Below are positions 1-9,159 of a stretch of 64,000 nucleotides of DNA, in pieces. The first letter of the stretch is position 1. Each line of letters starts with the position of its first letter. The notes under the pieces were generated by a model. It worked only from the letters and a program-made list of their open reading frames with translations, did not search any database and was not told the origin of the DNA. A program made the translations under genes and the position numbers. The DNA comes from Pseudomonas azotoformans (lineage in GTDB: Bacteria > Pseudomonadota > Gammaproteobacteria > Pseudomonadales > Pseudomonadaceae): contig NZ_CP014546.1 in NCBI RefSeq assembly GCF_001579805.1, positions 4,836,001 through 4,900,000 of the forward strand, written 5' to 3'.

Positions 1-79
1 CTTGAGTCATTCCTGCCATCAATGATGCTGGTGGCTTCAGCCGCCATGGTCCACGCTGGAGAAAACCTTCAAATAGGTC

Positions 80-1018
80 ATGCCCATGCGCCAGCACCTC
101 ATCAGCGTCAACGGTATTGAGTTAAGCGTTCATATTGCGGGCCCAGAACAGGGGACGCCGATCTGGTTGCTTCACGGTTTCCCTGAGTGCTGGCACTCCT
201 GGCGCGAACAGATTCCCGCACTGGCAGCGGCGGGTTATCGCGTATTTGCCCCGCAAATGCGTGGTTATGGCCAGACAAGTTCGCCCAGTGAAATTGCCGA
301 CTATGACCTGTTGACCCTATGCGGCGATATCCAGCAAGCCATGGACCATTTTGGGCATACGCAGGTGGTGATGGCCGGCCATGACTGGGGCGCTGTGGTG
401 GCGTGGCACCTGGCGTTGCTTGAGCCTGAGCGTGTCACACACTTGATCACGATGTCAGTCCCGTTCGCTGGGCGCGCACGGCGGCCGGTGATCGAAATCA
501 TGCGCGAGCTGTACGCCGGCCGCTTCAATTACATCCTGTATTTCCAGGCGCCGGGCGTTGCCGAGCAGGAGTTGAATGCTGATATCGAACGGACTTTGCG
601 CCTGTTCATGCAGGACCAGGATGTGTTTCTACAGCGCAAGCCAGCCAGCGCCACCTTGCTCGAAGGCGTGTCGGCGCCCGGTGCATTGCCGCATTGGTGT
701 TCCCAGGCGGACTTGGACGTGTATGTGAACACTTTTGCCGAGCACGGTTTTCGTGGCCCGCTGAACTGGTATCGCAACTTTGAACGCAACTGGCAACGCA
801 CTGAGTGCCTTGCGGGGCAGCAGGTCCTGCAACCCACGTTGTTCCTGATCGGCGACCGCGACCCGGTCGGGGTCTTCGAGGCCCACACGCTCAAGCGCAT
901 GCCGGATTCAGTGCCGCAGCTTGAGCAGCACGTGCTGGCCAACTGTGGTCACTGGATCCAGAACGAACAAGCCCAACAGGTCAACGCGCTGATGCTCGGG
1001 TTTCTAGGGAAAACGTAA
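80..1018 (+). CDS. Epoxide-hydrolase-like alpha/beta hydrolase
   Basis: A 312-residue alpha/beta-hydrolase of the epoxide hydrolase/haloalkane dehalogenase branch. HGFPECWHSW near residue 31 is the oxyanion-hole HGxP motif. GHDWGA around residue 100 is the nucleophile elbow with Asp in place of Ser, as these enzymes use an aspartate that forms an ester intermediate. NCGHWIQNE near the C-terminus supplies the catalytic His. No signal peptide is seen, so it is probably cytoplasmic. The substrate cannot be told from sequence. ATG 80 gives the longest frame; ATG 86 is an alternative with AGG better spaced before it. The 3' end overlaps the convergent kinase gene by 38 bp. Confidence 0.9.
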   Translation: MPMRQHLISVNGIELSVHIAGPEQGTPIWLLHGFPECWHSWREQIPALAAAGYRVFAPQMRGYGQTSSPSEIADYDLLTLCGDIQQAMDHFGHTQVVMAGHDWGAVVAWHLALLEPERVTHLITMSVPFAGRARRPVIEIMRELYAGRFNYILYFQAPGVAEQELNADIERTLRLFMQDQDVFLQRKPASATLLEGVSAPGALPHWCSQADLDVYVNTFAEHGFRGPLNWYRNFERNWQRTECLAGQQVLQPTLFLIGDRDPVGVFEAHTLKRMPDSVPQLEQHVLANCGHWIQNEQAQQVNALMLGFLGKT

Positions 1019-2447
1019 AGGTCGCGCCTCGACCCGGTTGATCCACCAGGCGGATGCTGCGCCCATGCAATTGCAGGATGCGGTGCACGATGCGCAGGCC
1101 CAGGCCACCGTCGCGACGGGCACCGCCAATGGTAAACGCGCGCAGGAACAAGCCTTCGCGCAGCTCGGCGTCGATGCCTGGGCCGCTGTCGCTGACGGTG
1201 ATGGCGACAGCATTGGGTTCCGGCGACAACGTCACCTCAATTTCGCCGTTCACCGGGGTGTGGCGCAGGGCGTTATCCAGCAGGTTGGTCAGCACTCGCT
1301 CGATCAGGCCCAGGTCCGCCAGCACCGTGGGCACTTGCGGCGGCAAGGTCGCGGTGAGCGTAATACCGCGTGCTTCGGCGGTCAGTTCAAATTTCTGGAA
1401 GATGTCCTGCACCAAATCAGGTAATGAAAACCCTTCGATCACCGGCTGGACAAAACCGTGTTCCAGACGCACCAGTTCGAGCAATGACTGTGCCAGTCCA
1501 CCCACTTTGCGGCTCTGGTCCAGGGCAATGCCGAGGTAACGGCGGCGTTCTTCGGGGCTGAGGCTGGCATCCTTGAGCGACAGGGTTTCCAGGTAACCAT
1601 GCAGCGAGGCCAACGGCGTACGCAGGTCGTGGGAGATATTCGCGACCATTTCGCGACGTTCCTGGTCCTGATGGGTGATGGCGCGCCATTGTTCGCCCAG
1701 GCGGTTTTCCATCTGCACGAAGGCGTGGTCGAGCACGGCAATTTCATCGCCGCTGGTGAGTTCCGGCGCAGCGGTTTCAGCCGCTTTCGGTGCGCCATTG
1801 ATGTCGAACTGGCCGACTTTGTCGGTCAACTGGCGCAGCGGTCGGGTGATCCAGGCGAACGCAACCAGGCCGGCCAACAAGCAGAGCAGGGCGACCAGGC
1901 CGATGGACCACAGCGCGATCTTCAACGCCATGCCGGTGGCATCCTTGGCGTCATACACGTCGTGGGCTTCACCCAGCAGCACCACATACAGGAAACCGGT
2001 CTGCTGGCCGCCTGCCATAAGAGGCGCCGCGCTGAACACCTTGCGCCCATCGAGGCTGCGCGGGTCATCGCCGAGGATCGGCAGCATGAACCCGGCCAGG
2101 AAACGTCGCACGGGCGCGAGGTCAACCCGATCACGCAGCAAGTGACCACTGGGCGCGGCGTTGCCGACCACGCGGCCGTCGATGTCGAGCAAGTACACCT
2201 CGACGCTCGGGTTGACCAGCATCAACTGGCTGAACAGGTTGCGCACCGCGTCGGGCTTGAGGCCATCGGCGTCCATCAGTTGTGTGTCGCGGGCAATGTG
2301 CGCCGCCAGGTCGCGGGACAGGCCTTGCACCACCTCCAGCTCATGCATGCGGTTGGAGCGCACCTGCAACCAGGCCGAGGTGCCGCTGCAGACCAGCAGC
2401 AATACGGCGAACACCACCGACAGGCGCTGGGTCAGGGTCAGTTTCAT
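981..2447 (-). CDS. Sensor histidine kinase of a two-component system
   Basis: A 488-residue inner-membrane histidine kinase. It has an N-terminal membrane segment (about residues 7-28), a periplasmic sensor region, a second membrane segment (about 190-212), a HAMP linker, a HisKA domain with phospho-acceptor His about 273 in NISHDLRTPLASLHGY, and a HATPase_c domain with N box (LLDNALRHT), DSGPGI and a GLGLRIV G2 box. The ATG at 2447 overlaps the TGA of the response-regulator gene (ATGA), indicating translational coupling. Its position opposite the msrB-dipZ-msrA operon suggests it senses an envelope or redox stress and controls that operon, like other kinases linked to periplasmic Msr systems. 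That link is inference. Confidence 0.93.
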   Translation of the reverse strand: MKLTLTQRLSVVFAVLLLVCSGTSAWLQVRSNRMHELEVVQGLSRDLAAHIARDTQLMDADGLKPDAVRNLFSQLMLVNPSVEVYLLDIDGRVVGNAAPSGHLLRDRVDLAPVRRFLAGFMLPILGDDPRSLDGRKVFSAAPLMAGGQQTGFLYVVLLGEAHDVYDAKDATGMALKIALWSIGLVALLCLLAGLVAFAWITRPLRQLTDKVGQFDINGAPKAAETAAPELTSGDEIAVLDHAFVQMENRLGEQWRAITHQDQERREMVANISHDLRTPLASLHGYLETLSLKDASLSPEERRRYLGIALDQSRKVGGLAQSLLELVRLEHGFVQPVIEGFSLPDLVQDIFQKFELTAEARGITLTATLPPQVPTVLADLGLIERVLTNLLDNALRHTPVNGEIEVTLSPEPNAVAITVSDSGPGIDAELREGLFLRAFTIGGARRDGGLGLRIVHRILQLHGRSIRLVDQPGRGATFTFSLETRASAR

Positions 2448-3154
2448 GGTGGGCTCTCGGCAAACTTGTAGCCGCGACCCCACACTGTGAGGATGCGCGC
2501 CGGGTTGGCCGGGTCGTCTTCGACCTTGGCGCGCAGGCGGTTGATATGGGTGTTCACCGTGTGTTCATAACCCTCATGGCTGTAGCCCCACACCGCATTG
2601 AGCAGGTCCATGCGTGAGAACACCTTGCCAGGCTGGCGGGCAAAGAAGTACAGCAGGTCGAATTCCCGTGGGGTGAGGTCCAGGCGCTGGCCTTGCAGGG
2701 TGGCGTCGCGGGTCAGCGGGTTGATGAACAGTTGGCCCAGATCGAGGCTGCCGGCGTCCATCTTCAGGTTACGCGCCATGGCGTCGACCCGGCGTAACAG
2801 CGCCTTTACGCGAGCAACCAGTTCCGGCATGGAAAAGGGTTTAGCGAGGTAGTCATCTGCGCCCAGCTCCAGGCCGAGGATGCGGTGCAATTCGCTGGAG
2901 CGTGCGCTGGTGATGATGATCGGTGTGTAGCGCGTCATGGCACGGGCGCGGCGGCAGATCTCTAGGCCGTCGACGCCGGGCAGCATCAGGTCGAGGATCA
3001 GCGCATCCCAGCCGCCTTGCTCCAGCAGGCGCAGGCCTTCGGTGCCGTCGGCGCTGTGCACCACCTGGAATTGTTCATCACGCAGGTGCAGGCAGATCAG
3101 GTCGGCGATATGGGCATCGTCCTCAACCACCAGGACACGTTTTGGCTGATCCAT
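2444..3154 (-). CDS. OmpR/PhoB-family response regulator
   Basis: A 236-residue response regulator. The receiver domain carries the acidic pocket EDD (11-13), phospho-acceptor Asp 55 in LILDLMLPG and the conserved Lys in DDYLAKPFSMPEL. A winged-helix OmpR domain follows (LTPREFDLLYFF, then VNTHINRLRAKVEDDPANPARILTVWGRGYKF), so it binds DNA, probably as a dimer on direct or inverted repeats. The start chosen is ATG 3154 (MDQPKRVL), because the 21 upstream in-frame residues do not resemble the family. It is the first gene of a two-gene operon with the kinase and is divergent from msrB, with about 140 bp of shared regulatory DNA between them. Confidence 0.93.
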   Translation of the reverse strand: MDQPKRVLVVEDDAHIADLICLHLRDEQFQVVHSADGTEGLRLLEQGGWDALILDLMLPGVDGLEICRRARAMTRYTPIIITSARSSELHRILGLELGADDYLAKPFSMPELVARVKALLRRVDAMARNLKMDAGSLDLGQLFINPLTRDATLQGQRLDLTPREFDLLYFFARQPGKVFSRMDLLNAVWGYSHEGYEHTVNTHINRLRAKVEDDPANPARILTVWGRGYKFAESPP

Positions 3155-3208
3155 GTAAGAGAAACCTTCGCTTGTAGTCCGCGCATTGTGCGGGTTTTGC
3201 AACAGTGT

Positions 3209-3230
3209 AGTTATCACGAATTGTTTAACT
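3209..3230. promoter_or_regulatory. Dyad AGTTA-N12-TAACT between the regulator and msrB
   Basis: AGTTA (3209-3213) and TAACT (3226-3230) form an inverted repeat centred in the divergent region. It is the clearest symmetric element there and could be the operator of the response regulator. This is a weak call based on symmetry and position only. Confidence 0.3.
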
Positions 3231-3295
3231 CTGCGTGAGGATTCCGCGACCGGCCAGGGCTCAGGATGGTTTCAATGTTTATGGAGGAATGCCCC

Positions 3296-3796
3296 ATGTA
3301 CTCACGCCGACAATTACTCCTCGCCAGTGGCGGACTGGGTGTCGCCGTCCTGGCCGGCGGGCTGCTCAAACAGCTCGACCTGGTCACCGAAGCCGAAGCC
3401 GCCGAACCCTTCGAAGTCACTCACATCGACGCGCAATGGCGCAGCCTGCTCACTGCCGAGCAGTACGAAATTCTGCGCGAGGAGGGCACCGAGCGTCCTT
3501 ACACCAGCGCGCTGAACGATGAACACCGTGCGGGCACCTTCGCCTGCGCCGGTTGTGCCTTGCCGCTGTTTTCCTCAGCCACCAAATTCAACAGCCACAC
3601 CGGTTGGCCGAGTTTCTGGCAGCCCCTGGACAACGCCGTGGCCAGTCGCAGAGACACGTCCTACGGCGTGGTGCGCAAGGAAATCCACTGCCGTCGCTGT
3701 GGCGGTCACCAAGGGCACGTGTTCGATGACGGCCCGCAACCCACCGGCCTGCGCTACTGCATGAACGGCGCCGCCATGACGTTCACGGCGGCTTAA
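3296..3796 (+). CDS. msrB: Peptide-methionine (R)-S-oxide reductase, exported (MsrB)
   Basis: A 166-residue MsrB that reduces methionine-R-sulfoxide in proteins. SRRQLLLASGG just after the start resembles a twin-arginine signal followed by a hydrophobic stretch, so the enzyme probably acts in the periplasm. The family motifs are present: zinc-ligand pairs CAGC (84-87) and CRRCGGHQGHVF, the HTGWPSFW loop, and the resolving/catalytic end RYCMNG with Cys 155 as the catalytic residue. The start is ATG 3296, with GGAGG about eight bases upstream; ATGs further up lack this site. It is first in an operon with the CcdA/thioredoxin protein and MsrA, which would supply electrons and the S-epimer activity. 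Confidence 0.93.
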   Translation: MYSRRQLLLASGGLGVAVLAGGLLKQLDLVTEAEAAEPFEVTHIDAQWRSLLTAEQYEILREEGTERPYTSALNDEHRAGTFACAGCALPLFSSATKFNSHTGWPSFWQPLDNAVASRRDTSYGVVRKEIHCRRCGGHQGHVFDDGPQPTGLRYCMNGAAMTFTAA

Positions 3797-3828
3797 GCCG
3801 ATGTCTTTCTCTTATAAGGTTCCCTGCC

Positions 3829-5547
3829 ATGTGGCTTCTGGTTCTCGCGTACCTGGGCGGCGTGCTGACAATCGTCAGCCCGTGCATCCTGCCTGTTCTG
3901 CCTTTTGTCTTCGCTCGCACCGGGCAGCCGTTTTTGCGCAGTGGCTTGCCGCTGTTAGCGGGGATGGCGGTGACATTCGCCCTGGTGGCAACGCTCGCGG
4001 CGGTGGGCGGCGGCTGGGTGGTGCAAGTCAATCAGTACGGTCGCTGGCTCGCGTTGCTGTGCGTTGCGCTGTTCGGCTTAACGCTACTGTTGCCGCAGCT
4101 GTCGGAACGTCTGACGCGTCCGTTAGTGGCCGCCGGCAGTCGCCTGTCGGAAGCCGCCGGGGCCGATGCCAGGCCGCGTCCGGGCGCATCGTTCCTGATC
4201 GGCGTGGCAACCGGGTTGCTGTGGGCGCCGTGCGCCGGGCCGATCCTGGGGCTGGTGCTCACCGGCGCCGCACTGCAGGGTGCCAGCATCGGCACTACCT
4301 TGCTCTTGCTGGCTTACGCCGCCGGGGCTGCTACCTCCCTCGCGCTGGCCTTGTTGGTCGGCGGTAAAGTCTTTGGCTTCATGAAAAAGTCCCTGGGTGC
4401 CGGTGAATGGCTGCGCCGAGGCCTGGGTGCGCTGATGCTGGCCGGGGTGGCCGCCATTGCGCTGGGCCTGGACACTGGTGTGCTGTCGCGGTTATCGACT
4501 GCCTCCACCGGCGGCCTGGAGCAACGCCTGGTGGACACCCTCAGCGCCAAGCCGGAACAAAAGGGCGGGGCGATGATGGCGGGGGGCGCAATGATGGCCG
4601 CCGCCAACCACAGCGACACACTGCCCATCGAAGGTGCGCTGCCGCCCCTGGACGGCGCCGTGCGATGGCTCAACAGCCCGCCACTGAGCGCCGAAGCGCT
4701 CAAGGGCAAGGTGGTGCTGGTGGATTTCTGGACCTACTCCTGCATCAACTGCCTGCGCACCTTGCCCTACGTGAAAGCCTGGGCCGAAAAATACCGCGAC
4801 CAGGGCCTGGTGGTGATTGGCGTACACGCGCCGGAATTCGCCTTTGAACGCGACGTGAACAACGTGACCAAGGCCATGAAAGACCTGGGCATTACGTACC
4901 CGGTGGCCATCGACAACAACTACAAGGTCTGGCGCGCGTTCAACAACCAGTACTGGCCGGCCCATTACTTTGCCGATGCCAAGGGGCAGATCCGCTATCA
5001 CCACTTTGGCGAGGGCGACTATGCCGAGTCGGAGCGGGTGATCCAGCAGTTGCTGCGTGAAGCCGGAGCCCAGCACGTCGCAGGCGGCTTGATCGAAGCC
5101 GACGCCAAGGGCGTGCAGCAAGCGCCGGACATGAACGAAGTGCAATCGCCGGAAACCTACCTGGGCGCCCAGCGTGCCGAGAACTTCGTCAAATCCGGCC
5201 CCCTGGCCCTGAACAACTGGACCCTGGAAGGCCAATGGAACGTCGGCGGCCAGCAGGTCACCCTCGACCAGGCCGGCGGGCGCATCGCCTACCGCTTCCA
5301 TGCCCGTGACCTGCATCTGGTGCTCGGTCCTGGCGCCGATGGAAGACCGGTGCGCTTCAAAGTCACGATCGATGGCCAGGCCCCAGCCGACGCCCATGGC
5401 ACCGACGTGGCCCCGGATGGCAGCGGCACCGTCACCGAACAACGCTTGTACCAGCTTGTGCGTCAGCCGGGCGCCGTGCAGGACCGCACCTTCACCATCG
5501 AATTCCTTGACCCCAACGTGTCGGCGTATGCCTTTACCTTTGGTTAA
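3829..5547 (+). CDS. DipZ-like CcdA-thioredoxin electron-transfer protein
   Basis: A 572-residue fusion. Residues about 1-225 are a CcdA/DsbD-type membrane domain of about six helices, with paired Cys/Pro motifs SPCILPVLP near 19 and WAPCAGPILG near 130, which carry electrons across the inner membrane. Residues about 270-420 are a TlpA/redoxin-like periplasmic thioredoxin fold with active site CINC (Cys 305 and Cys 308) in WTYSCINCLRTLP. The last 150 residues are a beta-rich C-terminal domain typical of DipZ proteins. It sits between msrB and msrA (gaps about 32 and 15 bp), so its likely role is to re-reduce the two exported methionine sulfoxide reductases. The name DipZ reflects architecture; the substrate is inferred. 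Confidence 0.9.
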   Translation: MWLLVLAYLGGVLTIVSPCILPVLPFVFARTGQPFLRSGLPLLAGMAVTFALVATLAAVGGGWVVQVNQYGRWLALLCVALFGLTLLLPQLSERLTRPLVAAGSRLSEAAGADARPRPGASFLIGVATGLLWAPCAGPILGLVLTGAALQGASIGTTLLLLAYAAGAATSLALALLVGGKVFGFMKKSLGAGEWLRRGLGALMLAGVAAIALGLDTGVLSRLSTASTGGLEQRLVDTLSAKPEQKGGAMMAGGAMMAAANHSDTLPIEGALPPLDGAVRWLNSPPLSAEALKGKVVLVDFWTYSCINCLRTLPYVKAWAEKYRDQGLVVIGVHAPEFAFERDVNNVTKAMKDLGITYPVAIDNNYKVWRAFNNQYWPAHYFADAKGQIRYHHFGEGDYAESERVIQQLLREAGAQHVAGGLIEADAKGVQQAPDMNEVQSPETYLGAQRAENFVKSGPLALNNWTLEGQWNVGGQQVTLDQAGGRIAYRFHARDLHLVLGPGADGRPVRFKVTIDGQAPADAHGTDVAPDGSGTVTEQRLYQLVRQPGAVQDRTFTIEFLDPNVSAYAFTFG

Positions 5548-5562
5548 CCCGGAGTGCTTGCC

Positions 5563-6258
5563 ATGAATGTATTCAAATACCTGCCCGCACTGGCCTTCGC
5601 CGCCTTCGTCGGCCAAAGCTCAGCCTTCTCCTTCAGCGCCGCCGACGATGCCGTTGTCATCGCGCCGCCGGCCCTCGACCTGCCTGCAACCTCAGGCAAC
5701 CTGCAAACCGCCGTGTTCGCCGGTGGCTGTTTCTGGGGTGTGCAGGGGGTATTCCAACATGTGCAAGGCGTGAAAAACGCCGTCTCAGGCTACGACGGTG
5801 GGGCGGCGAGTACCGCGCAATATGAAGCGGTCAGCGAGGGCGATACCGGCCACGCCGAGTCCGTGTCCGTCACCTACGACCCAAGCACAGTCAGCTACGG
5901 CAAACTGCTGCAGATCTACTTCTCGGTCGCCCACAACCCCACCGAACTCAACCGCCAGGGCCCAGACACCGGCACCCAATACCGATCTGCAATCTTCGCG
6001 CAGAATGCCGAGCAGCAAAAAGTCGCCCAGGCCTACATCGCCCAGTTGGATGCCGCTAAATCCTTCGACAAACCCATCGTCACCCAGATCGAAATGGGCA
6101 AGGCGTTCTACCCGGCGGAGTCCTACCATCAGGACTTCCTCACCGAGAACCCGTCCTACCCCTACATCGTGATCAACGACCTGCCGAAAGTGGCGCAACT
6201 GAAAAAGCTGTTTCCGACGCAATACAGCGCCGAGCCGGTGCTGGTGAAAAACCAGTAA
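5563..6258 (+). CDS. msrA: Peptide-methionine (S)-S-oxide reductase, exported (MsrA)
   Basis: A 231-residue MsrA. The catalytic motif GCFWG contains Cys 56; the ESYHQDF segment and the surrounding YDGG, YRSAIF and RQGPDTGTQYRS blocks are typical of the family. The first 22 or so residues (MNVFKYLPALAFAAF...) form a Sec-type signal peptide, so this copy is periplasmic, unlike the usual cytoplasmic MsrA. ATG 5563 was chosen over 5554 because of GGAG spacing and the signal peptide. It is the last gene of the msrB-dipZ-msrA operon. Its stop codon abuts the stop of the convergent SnoaL-like gene without any spacer. Confidence 0.94.
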   Translation: MNVFKYLPALAFAAFVGQSSAFSFSAADDAVVIAPPALDLPATSGNLQTAVFAGGCFWGVQGVFQHVQGVKNAVSGYDGGAASTAQYEAVSEGDTGHAESVSVTYDPSTVSYGKLLQIYFSVAHNPTELNRQGPDTGTQYRSAIFAQNAEQQKVAQAYIAQLDAAKSFDKPIVTQIEMGKAFYPAESYHQDFLTENPSYPYIVINDLPKVAQLKKLFPTQYSAEPVLVKNQ

Positions 6259-6687
6259 TCAGCCTTTGGCCTTGGCCAGGTAAGGTGCCAGGCGCCGGCC
6301 CATTTCCTCACCCAGGGCTTGCAGCCCGCTCAACGGGCGGACCATCACTTCAAACTCAATGATCTGCCCGTGTTCGTTGAAGCGGATCAGGTCGATGCCC
6401 TTGAGCTGCTTGTCGCCCACGCGTGCGCTGAATTCCAGCACCACACTCAGGCCATCGCCGGTAGCGAGTTCACGGTGATAAGTAAAGTCTTCAAAGACGT
6501 TGATTACCGTATTGAGGATCATCGACACCACCGGCGCGCCGGGGTAGGGCGTATGAGCCATAGGTGAGCGGAAGACGGCGTCGGGCGCCAACAGTTCGGG
6601 CAGGGCCTTGAGGTCACGATTGGCCAACATGGCATGCCAGCGTTGCAGGGTGTGTGCCGCTGCAGTGTTGAGCGTGAGTTCGGACAT
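6259..6687 (-). CDS. SnoaL/NTF2-like protein
   Basis: A 142-residue protein with the pattern of the SnoaL-like/nuclear transport factor 2 fold: helix HTLQRWHAMLANRDLKALPELLAPDAVFRSP followed by a strand-rich half ending in EFEVMVRPLSGLQALGEEMG. Such proteins are small cone-shaped enzymes or ligand-binding domains, and family membership does not give a substrate. It stands alone, convergent with msrA. No signal peptide or membrane segment is seen. Confidence 0.8.
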   Translation of the reverse strand: MSELTLNTAAAHTLQRWHAMLANRDLKALPELLAPDAVFRSPMAHTPYPGAPVVSMILNTVINVFEDFTYHRELATGDGLSVVLEFSARVGDKQLKGIDLIRFNEHGQIIEFEVMVRPLSGLQALGEEMGRRLAPYLAKAKG

Positions 6688-6795
6688 GTTCTGTACCTGT
6701 TCTTATGGTGGGAAGGTATTTCACCTGCCCAACATAAGAGCGGTATCCAAACAGGGTCAATCACCCTAACTTACAGATAAGTGACCTAAGCGCAC

Positions 6796-7747
6796 TTAGA
6801 CCATCTCCAGGTACGAGCTGTGAATCGCCCGCGCCAACTCGCGCACGGTGTCGATAAAGTCCGTGAGACGGGCGTGCAATCCCTCCTCAAGAATCTCATC
6901 GATACCGGTATACCTCAGCCGCGCCTCGAACTCCGCTGCCAAACGCTGCGCCGTGCGCCCATAACTGCCGGGCAGGTCCGCCAGGATATGGCTCAGTTCT
7001 TCGATGCAGGCATGCAACGAACGCGGCACATCACTGCGCAACAGCAGCAACTCGGACACGGAGCGGGCATTCAATGCATTCGGGTACAGCTCGGTATACG
7101 CCTCGAACGACGACAACGCGCGGAGCAGGGCGCTCCACTGGTAATAACCGCGTGCCGACAAGTCGCTGACTTCTTCCGACTCCTCGCCAAACATCTCGTA
7201 CCGCGCATCCAGCAGGCGCAGGGTGTTGTCGGCGCGCTCGACAAAGGTGCCCAGGCGGATAAACCGATAGGCGTCATTGCGCATGATCGTCCCGGACGTC
7301 GCCCCCCGGAACAGGTGCGAGCGCTGCTTGACCCAATCACAGAAGTGACTGATGCCATGCCGCGCCAGGCCGCCGGCGGCGATGCTGCGCATTTCCAGCC
7401 AGGTGGCGTTGAGGTTTTCCCACATGTCGGCGGTGATGCGCCCGCGTACCGCGTGGGCATTGCCGCGTGCGGCGCGCAGGCAGTTGTAGATGCTCGCCGG
7501 GTTTTCTTCGTCGAGGGCGAAAAAGTGCAGCATGCGCTCGGCGTCCAGCTGTTTATGGCGCTCCAGGTAACTGTCCAGGGTGCCGCTGCTGAGCAACGAC
7601 ATGGCCAGCTCATCGAGGCCGTCACTGCGCCCGGCCCTGGGGCATCAATGACAGGGAATAACTGACTTCGAGCATGCGCGCCAGGTTCTCGGCGCGCTCC
7701 AGGTAACGGGACATCCAGTACAGATCTGCGGCGGTTCTACTCAACAT
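6796..7747 (-). pseudogene. Alpha-E domain protein (DUF403), frameshifted
   Basis: The reading frame starts at ATG 7747 (MLSRTAADLYWMSRYLERAENLARML, the typical Alpha-E start) with GGAGG upstream, runs about 40 codons to a TGA, and continues in another frame from about 7635 to the stop at 6796 (GRSDGLDELAMSLL...). Removing one base restores an uninterrupted protein of 316 residues, the usual length. The extra base lies in CCC 7635-7637 or the adjacent GGGG 7639-7642 on the plus strand, in the context CCGGCCCTG. Alpha-E proteins are helical and nearly always sit beside a circularly permuted ATP-grasp gene, as here (2-bp gap); their peptide-ligase-like role is poorly defined. The break may be a sequencing error. 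Confidence 0.85.
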
Positions 7748-7749
7748 AC

Positions 7750-9159
7750 TCAGCCCTCCACCACCCAGGTGTCCTTGGTTCCGCCGCCTTGCGACGAGTT
7801 GACGATCAACGAGCCTTCCTTCAGCGCCACGCGGGTGAGGCCACCGGGCACCAGGCGGGTTTCCTTGCCCGAGAGTACAAACGGCCGCAGGTCGATATGC
7901 CGTGGGGCGATGCCGCTTTCGACAAAGGTCGGGCAGGTGGAGAGGCTCAACGTCGGCTGGGCAATGTAGGCGTGGGGCCTGGCCTTGATGCGTTGGCGGA
8001 AATCCTCAATCTCGGCGGCGCTGGAGGCCGGGCCGACCAGCATGCCGTAACCGCCGGAGCCCTGGGTTTCCTTGACCACCAATTCCGGCAGGTTGGCCAG
8101 CACGTGGGACAGTTCATCCGGCTTACGGCACTGGAAAGTCGGTACGTTCTGTAACACCGGTTCTTCGTCCAGGTAGAAACGGATCATTTCCGGCACATAG
8201 GGGTAGATAGATTTGTCGTCGGCCACGCCGGTGCCGATGGCATTGGCCAGCACCACATTGCCTGCGCAATAGGCGGCGACCAGACCGGGCACGCCGAGCA
8301 TCGACTCAGGGTTGAAGGCCTTGGGGTCGAGAAAAGCGTCGTCGATACGCCGGTAGATCACATCCACTGGCTTGGGGCCGTCGGTGGTGCGCATGAACAC
8401 CTTGAGGTCCTGCACGAATAGGTCCGCACCCTCAACCAACTCAACGCCCATTTCACGGGCCAGAAACGCATGCTCGAAGAACGCGCTGTTGAAGCGACCG
8501 GGCGTCAGCACCACCACGTTGGGGTTGTCCAGGCGGCTTGAGCTTTTCAGGGTCTTGAGCAGCAGGTTGGGGTAGTGGTCCACCGGTGCGATGCGCTGCT
8601 TGGCGAACACCTCGGGGAACAGGCGCATCATCATCTTGCGGTCTTCGAGCATATAGCTCACACCGCTGGGGGTGCGCAGGTTGTCTTCCAGCACGTAGTA
8701 GGTGCCGTCGCCATCGCGCACCAGGTCCACGCCGGAAATGTGCGAATAGATGTCGCGGTGCAGGTCCAGCCCGACCATGGCCTTCTGGTAACCCTCGTTG
8801 CCCAGCACCTGGTCTGCCGGAATGATCCCGGCCTTGATGATGCGCTGGTCGTGGTAGATGTCGGCGAGGAACATGTTCAGCGCGTTGACGCGCTGGATGC
8901 AGCCGCGTTCGATCACGCTCCACTCACTGGCGGGGATGCTGCGCGGGATGATGTCGAAGGGGATCAGGCGCTCGGTGTCTTGCTCGTCGCCATACAAGGT
9001 GAAGGTGATTCCGGCGCGGTGGAACAGCAAATCGGCTTCACGGCGACGCTGGGCCAGCAGTTCCGGCGGCGTATTCGCCAGCCAGCGGGAAAAATCCTGG
9101 TAATGCGCACGGCACACGCCGTTTGCGTCATTCATTTCATCAAAGAAAGATCGAGCCAT
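7750..9159 (-). CDS. Circularly permuted type 2 ATP-grasp protein
   Basis: A 469-residue member of the circularly permuted ATP-grasp family (DUF404/DUF407). Recognisable blocks are NMFLADIYHDQRIIKAG, YYVLEDNLRTPSGVSYMLEDR, VVLTPGRFNSAFFEHAFLA, NAIGTGVADDKSIYPYVPEMI and VVKETQGSGGYGMLVGP near residue 375. The family is predicted to form peptide bonds using ATP. With the Alpha-E gene directly downstream it forms the conserved pair often linked to transglutaminase-like proteases in Pseudomonas; no such protease gene is next to it here. The start is ATG 9159 with AAGG upstream. Confidence 0.9.
   Translation of the reverse strand: MARSFFDEMNDANGVCRAHYQDFSRWLANTPPELLAQRRREADLLFHRAGITFTLYGDEQDTERLIPFDIIPRSIPASEWSVIERGCIQRVNALNMFLADIYHDQRIIKAGIIPADQVLGNEGYQKAMVGLDLHRDIYSHISGVDLVRDGDGTYYVLEDNLRTPSGVSYMLEDRKMMMRLFPEVFAKQRIAPVDHYPNLLLKTLKSSSRLDNPNVVVLTPGRFNSAFFEHAFLAREMGVELVEGADLFVQDLKVFMRTTDGPKPVDVIYRRIDDAFLDPKAFNPESMLGVPGLVAAYCAGNVVLANAIGTGVADDKSIYPYVPEMIRFYLDEEPVLQNVPTFQCRKPDELSHVLANLPELVVKETQGSGGYGMLVGPASSAAEIEDFRQRIKARPHAYIAQPTLSLSTCPTFVESGIAPRHIDLRPFVLSGKETRLVPGGLTRVALKEGSLIVNSSQGGGTKDTWVVEG

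Noticed and set aside
4492..5616. Open frame of 374 codons on the minus strand
   Set aside because: It is antisense to the DipZ gene and His/Gly/Val-rich, as shadow frames in GC-rich DNA tend to be.
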